Of a stretch of 18,593 nt of DNA, positions 14,366 through 18,593 are shown piece after piece. Below the pieces are notes generated by a model that made no database searches, was not told where the DNA came from, and worked only from the letters and a program-made list of their open reading frames with translations. Origin of the DNA: Aromatoleum sp. (GTDB lineage Bacteria > Pseudomonadota > Gammaproteobacteria > Burkholderiales > Casimicrobiaceae). The stretch is taken from the NCBI GenBank assembly GCA_010365205.1, contig JAAFGU010000013.1, positions 1 through 18,593 on the forward strand, in the 5' to 3' direction. The translations under genes were made by a program, and so were the position numbers. Every line of letters starts with the position of its first letter. The stretch's first letter is position 1.

Positions 14366-15286
14366 ATGGCCACGCGCCAATCCGCGCTTTCCCGCGCGCT
14401 CGACAATCGCACGACCCTCGGGCTGCTGTTCCTGGTGCCCGCCGCGGTGCTGCTGCTGCTGTTCCTCACCTATCCGCTGGGACTGGGAACATGGCTCGGG
14501 TTCACCGATGCCAAGATCGGGCGGGACGGCCAGTGGGTCGGCATCGAGAACTTCGTCTATCTTTGGGGCGATGCCGTCACCCGCCTCGCGCTGTTCAACA
14601 CGCTTTTCTATACCGTCGTCGCCAGTGCGATCAAATTCGTCCTCGGACTCTGGCTTGCCCTGCTGCTCAACAAGCACCTGCCGTTCAAGGCGATCCTGCG
14701 CGCGGTCGTGCTGCTCCCGTTCATCGTCCCCACGGCACTGTCGGCCATCGCGTTCTGGTGGATCTACGATTCGCAGTTTTCGATCATCAGCTGGAGTCTG
14801 CTCAGACTCGGTTTCATCAGCGAGTACATCGATTTCCTCGGGCAGCCATGGCATGCGCGCTTCGCGACGATTGCCGCCAACATCTGGCGCGGCGTACCGT
14901 TCGTCGCGATCACGCTGCTGGCCGGCTTGCAGACGATCTCACCGTCCTATTACGAAGCCGCGAGCCTCGACGGCGCGTCCGACTGGCAGCAGTTCCGCTA
15001 CGTGACCCTTCCCTTGCTGACCCCGATCATCGCCGTCGTGATGACGTTCTCGGTGCTGTTTACGTTCACCGACTTCCAGCTGATTTACGTGCTGACGCGC
15101 GGTGGGCCGTTGAATTCGACCCATCTGATGGCCACGCTGTCGTTCCAGCGCGCCATATCCGGCGGCAGTCTGGGTGAGGGTGCCGCGATCGCCACGGCGA
15201 TGGTGCCGTTCCTGCTCGCGGCAATCCTGTTCAGTTATTTCGGCCTGCAGCGGCGCGCGTGGCAGCAGGGCGGGAGCGACAAATGA
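14366..15286 (+). CDS. ABC importer permease, MalF/UgpA type
   Basis: The 306-aa protein has about six membrane helices, starting near residue 18 (LGLLFLVPAAVLLLLF). The cytoplasmic EAA loop is YYEAASLDGAS with EAA at 197-199, which docks on the ATPase. Length and first-helix pattern fit the MalF/UgpA side of the heterodimer, without the extra periplasmic loop of enteric MalF. It acts in the inner membrane with the next gene. It lies 251 bases after the binding-protein gene, beyond the hairpin, and no strong ribosome binding site is visible at ATG 14366. It ends in an ATGA overlap with the next gene. Confidence 0.94.
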   Translation: MATRQSALSRALDNRTTLGLLFLVPAAVLLLLFLTYPLGLGTWLGFTDAKIGRDGQWVGIENFVYLWGDAVTRLALFNTLFYTVVASAIKFVLGLWLALLLNKHLPFKAILRAVVLLPFIVPTALSAIAFWWIYDSQFSIISWSLLRLGFISEYIDFLGQPWHARFATIAANIWRGVPFVAITLLAGLQTISPSYYEAASLDGASDWQQFRYVTLPLLTPIIAVVMTFSVLFTFTDFQLIYVLTRGGPLNSTHLMATLSFQRAISGGSLGEGAAIATAMVPFLLAAILFSYFGLQRRAWQQGGSDK

Positions 15287-16182
15287 GCGAGCAAGGCGCC
15301 GCCCGCGACGTCCCGCCGGAATCTGCCGATTCGCAGGGGATGAATTATCTGGTCTCGCTGCCGCGGCGGGTTGTCACCGTCTACGCGCCGCTGACCGCGT
15401 TCCTGATCGTGCTGCTGTTCCCGTTCTACTGGATGGTGATCACCGCAATCAAGCCCGATGAAGAGCTGCTTTCGCGCGAAGGGAATCCGTTCTGGGTGAA
15501 GAACCCGACGCTCGCGCACATAAAAAAGCTGCTCTTCGACACCGCCTATCCCGACTGGCTGTGGAACACCGTTCTGGTCACGGTGGCCGCGACGTTCATC
15601 TCGATCTTCGCGAGCGTGCTCGCCGCCTACGCGATCGAGCGGCTGCGATTCCGCGGCGCGCGTTACGTCGGCATGAGCATCTTCCTGGCCTATCTCGTGC
15701 CGCCCTCGATCCTGTTTATCCCGCTGGCGGCGATGGTCTATAAGCTCAACCTGTTCGACACGCGGCTCGCGCTGATCCTCACCTACCCGACGTTCCTGAT
15801 TCCGTTCTGCACCTGGCTGCTGATGGGCTACTTCAAGTCGATCCCGCTGGAACTCGAGGAGTGCGCACTGATCGACGGCGCGAGCCGGCTGCAGATTCTG
15901 ATCAAGATCATTCTGCCGCTGGCGGTGCCCGGCCTCATCTCGGCGGGGATTTTCGCCTTCACGCTGTCGTGGAACGAGTTCATCTACGCGCTGACGTTCA
16001 TCTCGTCGTCGGAGGTGAAGACGGTCCCGGTCGGGGTCATCACCGAGTTGGTCGAGGGCGACGTCTATCACTGGGGATCGCTGATGGCCGGCGCACTGTT
16101 CGGCTCGCTGCCGGTCGCCGTGCTGTACTCGTTCTTCGTCGAGTACTACGTTTCGGGCCTGACGGGCGCCGTCAAGGAATGA
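15283..16182 (+). CDS. ABC importer permease, MalG/UgpE type
   Basis: From ATG 15283 the product is 299 aa with about six membrane helices after a 30-residue cytosolic tail. The EAA-like loop reads LEECALIDGAS (191-201), with EECA in place of EAA-A, as often in this subfamily. ATPPLT-type periplasmic and VTAIKPDEE-type loops follow helix 1 as in MalG relatives. The start overlaps the stop of the first permease as ATGA, which argues for coupled translation and for this start over 15259. With the first permease it forms the membrane channel. It is the last gene of the importer cluster. Confidence 0.94.
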   Translation: MSEQGAARDVPPESADSQGMNYLVSLPRRVVTVYAPLTAFLIVLLFPFYWMVITAIKPDEELLSREGNPFWVKNPTLAHIKKLLFDTAYPDWLWNTVLVTVAATFISIFASVLAAYAIERLRFRGARYVGMSIFLAYLVPPSILFIPLAAMVYKLNLFDTRLALILTYPTFLIPFCTWLLMGYFKSIPLELEECALIDGASRLQILIKIILPLAVPGLISAGIFAFTLSWNEFIYALTFISSSEVKTVPVGVITELVEGDVYHWGSLMAGALFGSLPVAVLYSFFVEYYVSGLTGAVKE

Positions 16183-16207
16183 CCGGCGCTTGAATTCGGC
16201 GTTCGCG

Positions 16208-16237
16208 CTGCCAATTCGGTAAACACGCGGGTAAAAT
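16208..16237 (+). promoter_or_regulatory. Candidate sigma-70 promoter of the glutaredoxin gene
   Basis: CTGCCA (16208-16213) and TAAAAT (16232-16237) stand 18 bases apart and match the -35 and -10 consensus in four and five positions. They lie 35 bases before the ATG at 16272. Confidence 0.5.
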
Positions 16238-16271
16238 GCGGTTCGCGCACTTCACCCGACGGAGTAACCCT

Positions 16272-16592
16272 ATGAGCGTCCAGGACACCATCCGCGACCA
16301 AGTCACCAGCCATCGTGTTGTCCTCTATATGAAGGGCACACCGCAATTCCCGCAATGCGGATTTTCGGCGACGGTCGCCGAGATCCTCAAGCGCTGCGGC
16401 GTCACCGACTACTACACGGTCGACGTGCTGGAAGACGCCGACATCCGGCAGGGGATCAAGGAGTTCGCCAAATGGCCGACGATCCCCCAGCTCTACGTCG
16501 ACGGCGAGTTTGTCGGCGGATGCGACATCATCAAGGAGATGTTCCAGGCCGGTGAGCTGCAGCCGCTGCTCGTCAAGACGACCGCCTCGTAG
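16272..16592 (+). CDS. grxD: Monothiol CGFS glutaredoxin (Grx4/GrxD family)
   Basis: The 106-aa protein carries the CGFS active site (29-32), the glutathione-binding lysine K21, WPTIPQ (68-73) and GGCD (82-85). This is the full set that lets a CGFS glutaredoxin bind a bridging [2Fe-2S] cluster with glutathione. By family it carries iron-sulfur clusters and assists Fe-S maturation and iron sensing in the cytosol. GGAG (16261-16264) stands 7 bases before the ATG. A frame extends back to 16236, but the ATG there overlaps the -10 box, so 16272 is chosen. It is a single gene with its own promoter and terminator. Confidence 0.95.
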   Translation: MSVQDTIRDQVTSHRVVLYMKGTPQFPQCGFSATVAEILKRCGVTDYYTVDVLEDADIRQGIKEFAKWPTIPQLYVDGEFVGGCDIIKEMFQAGELQPLLVKTTAS

Positions 16593-16630
16593 CACCGGTC
16601 CCGCGGCCGCTGATCCGGGCGGCCTGCCCG

Positions 16631-16662
16631 AAAAAAACGGGCCGCTCGGCGCGGCCCGTTTT
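16631..16662 (+). terminator. Rho-independent terminator after the glutaredoxin gene
   Basis: CGGGCCGC (16638-16645) pairs with GCGGCCCG (16651-16658) around TCGGC. A-tract and T-tract flank it, and the A/T runs can extend the stem. It lies 45 bases after the stop. Confidence 0.88.
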
Positions 16663-16774
16663 GCTTCGCGACGCACCAATTAATGTCCAACAACGCAGCG
16701 CAACGGCGCACATCGCGTTTCCGGCGCGCCCGATCGGCTCGGTCAAACGATTGTGCAACAGCGACTTATACGAT

Positions 16775-16789
16775 TGGCACGGGCCCGGC
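16775..16789 (+). promoter_or_regulatory. Possible sigma-54 promoter of the ammonium transporter
   Basis: TGGCACG followed by GGCC and CGGC keeps the GG-N10-GC core at the sigma-54 spacing (GG 16776-16777, GC 16788-16789). The -24 half is perfect (TTGGCACG). The -12 half is poor (CGGC instead of TTGC). It would start RNA about 100 bases before the ATG. Nitrogen control of amt genes through NtrC and sigma-54 is common. GCACCA near 16672 is at best half an NtrC site. Confidence 0.4.
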
Positions 16790-16900
16790 TGACGCCCTTC
16801 CGGTTTTGCGGGCACGGATGCCCAGCGCAGAGCGTGGGCGAGGCGCCGCAGGCGGCCGCGACCCCTGCCACCGATCGATGCCACCACCACCGGGGAGTCC

Positions 16901-18103
16901 ATGGAAGCCATCAAAGCCGGCAATGACACGCTGTTCATCCTTCTGGGCGCGATCATGGTACTCGCGATGCATGCGGGCTTCGCGTTCCTGGAGCTGGGCA
17001 CCGTCCGCAAGAAGAATCAGGTCAACGCGCTGGTCAAGATCCTGGTCGATTTCGCGGTCTCCACGATCGCCTATTTCTTCATCGGCTACGCAATCGCCTA
17101 TGGGGTGACGTTCTTCGGCAGCGCCGAAGCGCTCGCGCAACGGAACGGCTACGAGCTCGTCCGCTTCTTCTTTCTGCTGACGTTCGCCGCCGCGATTCCG
17201 GCGATCGTCTCCGGCGGCATCGCCGAGCGCGCCAAGTTCAACCCGCAGCTCGCGGCGACGTTTCTGCTGGTCGGCTTCGTCTATCCGCTGTTCGAGGGCA
17301 TCGCCTGGAACGGGCACTACGGCATCCAGGCCTGGTTCAAAAGCGCATTCGGCGCGGAGTTCCACGATTTCGCCGGCAGCGTCGTCGTCCACGCCATGGG
17401 CGGCTGGATCGGGCTGGTCGCCGTCGTGATGCTGGGCGCGCGGCGGGGCCGCTACTCGAAGGACGGCAACGTCTCGGCACATCCGCCTTCGTCGATTCCC
17501 TTTCTTGCGCTGGGCGCGTGGATCCTGTCGGTGGGCTGGTTCGGCTTCAACGTCATGAGCGCGCAGACGCTGGAGAAAATTTCCGGACTGGTCGCGGTGA
17601 ACTCGCTGCTGGCGATGGTCGGCGGCACCATCGCGGCGTTTGTCGCCGGCCGCAACGACCCGGGCTTCGTCCACAACGGGCCGCTCGCCGGACTGGTGGC
17701 CGTCTGCGCGGGCTCCGATGTGATGCATCCGCTGGGGGCGCTGGCGACCGGCACCGTCGCCGGCGGGCTGTTCGTGTTCATGTTCACGCAGACCCAAAAC
17801 CGCTGGAAGATCGACGACGTGCTCGGCGTATGGCCGCTGCACGGCATCTGCGGTGCGTGGGGTGGCATTGCCGCCGGCATCTTCGGCGCAAAGGCGCTGG
17901 GCGGAATGGGCGGCGTCGCGTTCGCTTCGCAGGTCGCGGGAACGGCGCTCGGCGTGCTTGTCGCCGTGACCGGCGCGGCGATCGTCTATGGACCGCTCAA
18001 GGCGGCTCTGGGCTTGCGGCTCGACGCCGAGGAGGAATTCAACGGCGCCGACCTCACGATCCACAAGATCACGGCGACACCGGAGCGCGAGGCGTCGTGG
18101 TGA
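16901..18103 (+). CDS. amt: Ammonium transporter, Amt family
   Basis: The 400-aa protein has about eleven membrane helices. It keeps the pore signature: D157 in DFAGS, twin histidines H164 (VVVHAMGG) and H314 (WPLHGICG), and GWFGFN with S220, matching the AmtB recruitment site. It conducts ammonium/ammonia through the inner membrane. It has no cleaved leader, unlike E. coli AmtB, and starts directly at helix 1. A GGGGAG sequence ends 4 bases before the ATG. The C-terminal tail is short (about 30 residues) but keeps the cytosolic part to which GlnK-type proteins bind in relatives. No glnK/glnB gene is adjacent in this window. It converges on the SpoT-like gene with 13 bases between stops. Confidence 0.96.
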   Translation: MEAIKAGNDTLFILLGAIMVLAMHAGFAFLELGTVRKKNQVNALVKILVDFAVSTIAYFFIGYAIAYGVTFFGSAEALAQRNGYELVRFFFLLTFAAAIPAIVSGGIAERAKFNPQLAATFLLVGFVYPLFEGIAWNGHYGIQAWFKSAFGAEFHDFAGSVVVHAMGGWIGLVAVVMLGARRGRYSKDGNVSAHPPSSIPFLALGAWILSVGWFGFNVMSAQTLEKISGLVAVNSLLAMVGGTIAAFVAGRNDPGFVHNGPLAGLVAVCAGSDVMHPLGALATGTVAGGLFVFMFTQTQNRWKIDDVLGVWPLHGICGAWGGIAAGIFGAKALGGMGGVAFASQVAGTALGVLVAVTGAAIVYGPLKAALGLRLDAEEEFNGADLTIHKITATPEREASW

Positions 18104-18116
18104 AGATGTCCCGGCG

Positions 18117-18593
18117 TCAGGTTCGAGCCCGCTGCACGCGCCGCACTTCGGGAATCCGCCGCAACGCCCGCATCACATGCGCGAGATGGCGGCGGTCCTT
18201 CACCTGGACGCTGAAGAACATCGCCAGCACGTCGGTGCCGTCGGGGCGCTCCATCGACACGTTGTCGATGTTGGCCTGCGCGTCGGCGATCGCGGTAGCG
18301 AGTTCGGCGAGCAGGCCGCGGCGGTCGGCGACGAGGATCCGGATGCCCGCATCGAATACACCCTCCACGTCCGGCGCCCATTCGACGTCGACGAGCTGAT
18401 CGGGATCGGGCCTCTGCTTTTTGAGCGTCACGCAGTCGCGGGTGTGCACGATCAACCCCTGGGCCCGGCGAAAATGGCCGATCACCGTGTCGCCGGGAAT
18501 CGGGCGGCAGCACTTTGCGTACTGGATCGCGACCCCCTCGACGCCGCGCAGCGTCAGCGCCGTCGGTTTCGTCGCCCCGCCGGTTGCCGCGGG
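18117..18593 (-). CDS. spoT: RelA/SpoT-family (p)ppGpp enzyme, C-terminal part (runs off the window)
   Basis: The 158 visible residues are the C-terminal regulatory region. QYAKCCRPIPGD carries the conserved double cysteine, GLIVHTRDC follows, and then an ACT domain (from about VFDAGIRILVADRRGLL to the end) that senses ligand and ribosome state. By family the missing N-terminal part would hold the hydrolase and synthetase domains for (p)ppGpp. The frame stays open to the window edge, so the start is outside. The CC motif and tail suit SpoT-type enzymes; RelA cannot be excluded without the hydrolase site. It is convergent with amt. Confidence 0.88.
   Translation of the reverse strand, partial: PAATGGATKPTALTLRGVEGVAIQYAKCCRPIPGDTVIGHFRRAQGLIVHTRDCVTLKKQRPDPDQLVDVEWAPDVEGVFDAGIRILVADRRGLLAELATAIADAQANIDNVSMERPDGTDVLAMFFSVQVKDRRHLAHVMRALRRIPEVRRVQRART

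Noticed and set aside
16766..18064. Minus-strand frame of 432 codons opposite amt
   Set aside because: It is a shadow of the ammonium transporter, with no membrane segments or known motifs of its own.

Overview
This window (18,593 bases) reads as a piece of a high-GC betaproteobacterial chromosome, probably Burkholderiales-like. The evidence is the GC-rich third codon positions, the tRNA-Phe and initiator-tRNA remnants of proteobacterial type, an IPTL-CTERM-type surface protein, a SPINDLY-family O-GlcNAc transferase, an orphan core methionine synthase and the SpoT-type C-terminus at the right edge. The organism call is inference from protein character, not a database match.

Left part (1-3500) is a decayed accessory region. 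It holds two 45-nt 3' halves of tRNA genes, initiator tRNA-Met (317-361) and tRNA-Phe (791-835). Both begin exactly at the first base of the anticodon loop and run to CCA, as expected for scars of tyrosine-recombinase integration. The tRNA-Phe half is followed by a strong terminator, and a third, weaker tRNA-like 3' end lies on the minus strand near 1121-1148. Between them are one small ORF and little else. Next comes a beta-helix repeat protein with an IPTL-CTERM-like tail (minus strand). After it is a deletion scar of a type I restriction-modification locus, in which the first ~35 codons of hsdM are joined out of frame to the last ~95 codons of hsdR.

Middle part (3505-9158): a large 12-TPR O-GlcNAc transferase-like gene (+) converges on a tightly overlapped minus-strand operon of lipid kinase, metallophosphoesterase and PAP2 phosphatase. 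These three are likely to act on membrane lipid phosphates. Upstream of that operon, after a bidirectional terminator, is a cold-shock gene (minus) with a long leader.

Right part (9383-18593): a 344-aa core methionine synthase resembling MesD (minus) diverges from a five-gene plus-strand cluster. That cluster comprises a D-2-hydroxyacid dehydrogenase, a UgpC-type ATPase, a Tat-type solute-binding protein and two permeases, so it looks like an ABC importer with an associated NAD(P)-dependent enzyme. A long intercistronic hairpin separates the binding protein from the permeases. A CGFS glutaredoxin (Grx4/GrxD) follows with its own promoter and terminator. Then come an ammonium transporter with a possible sigma-54 promoter and, convergent with it, the C-terminal part of a RelA/SpoT-family (p)ppGpp enzyme that runs off the window.

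I did not find a clearly new multi-gene system. The most unusual structures are the paired tRNA half-genes cut at the same nucleotide, the hsdM-hsdR scar, the orphan MesD-like methionine synthase and the uncharacterised importer operon.
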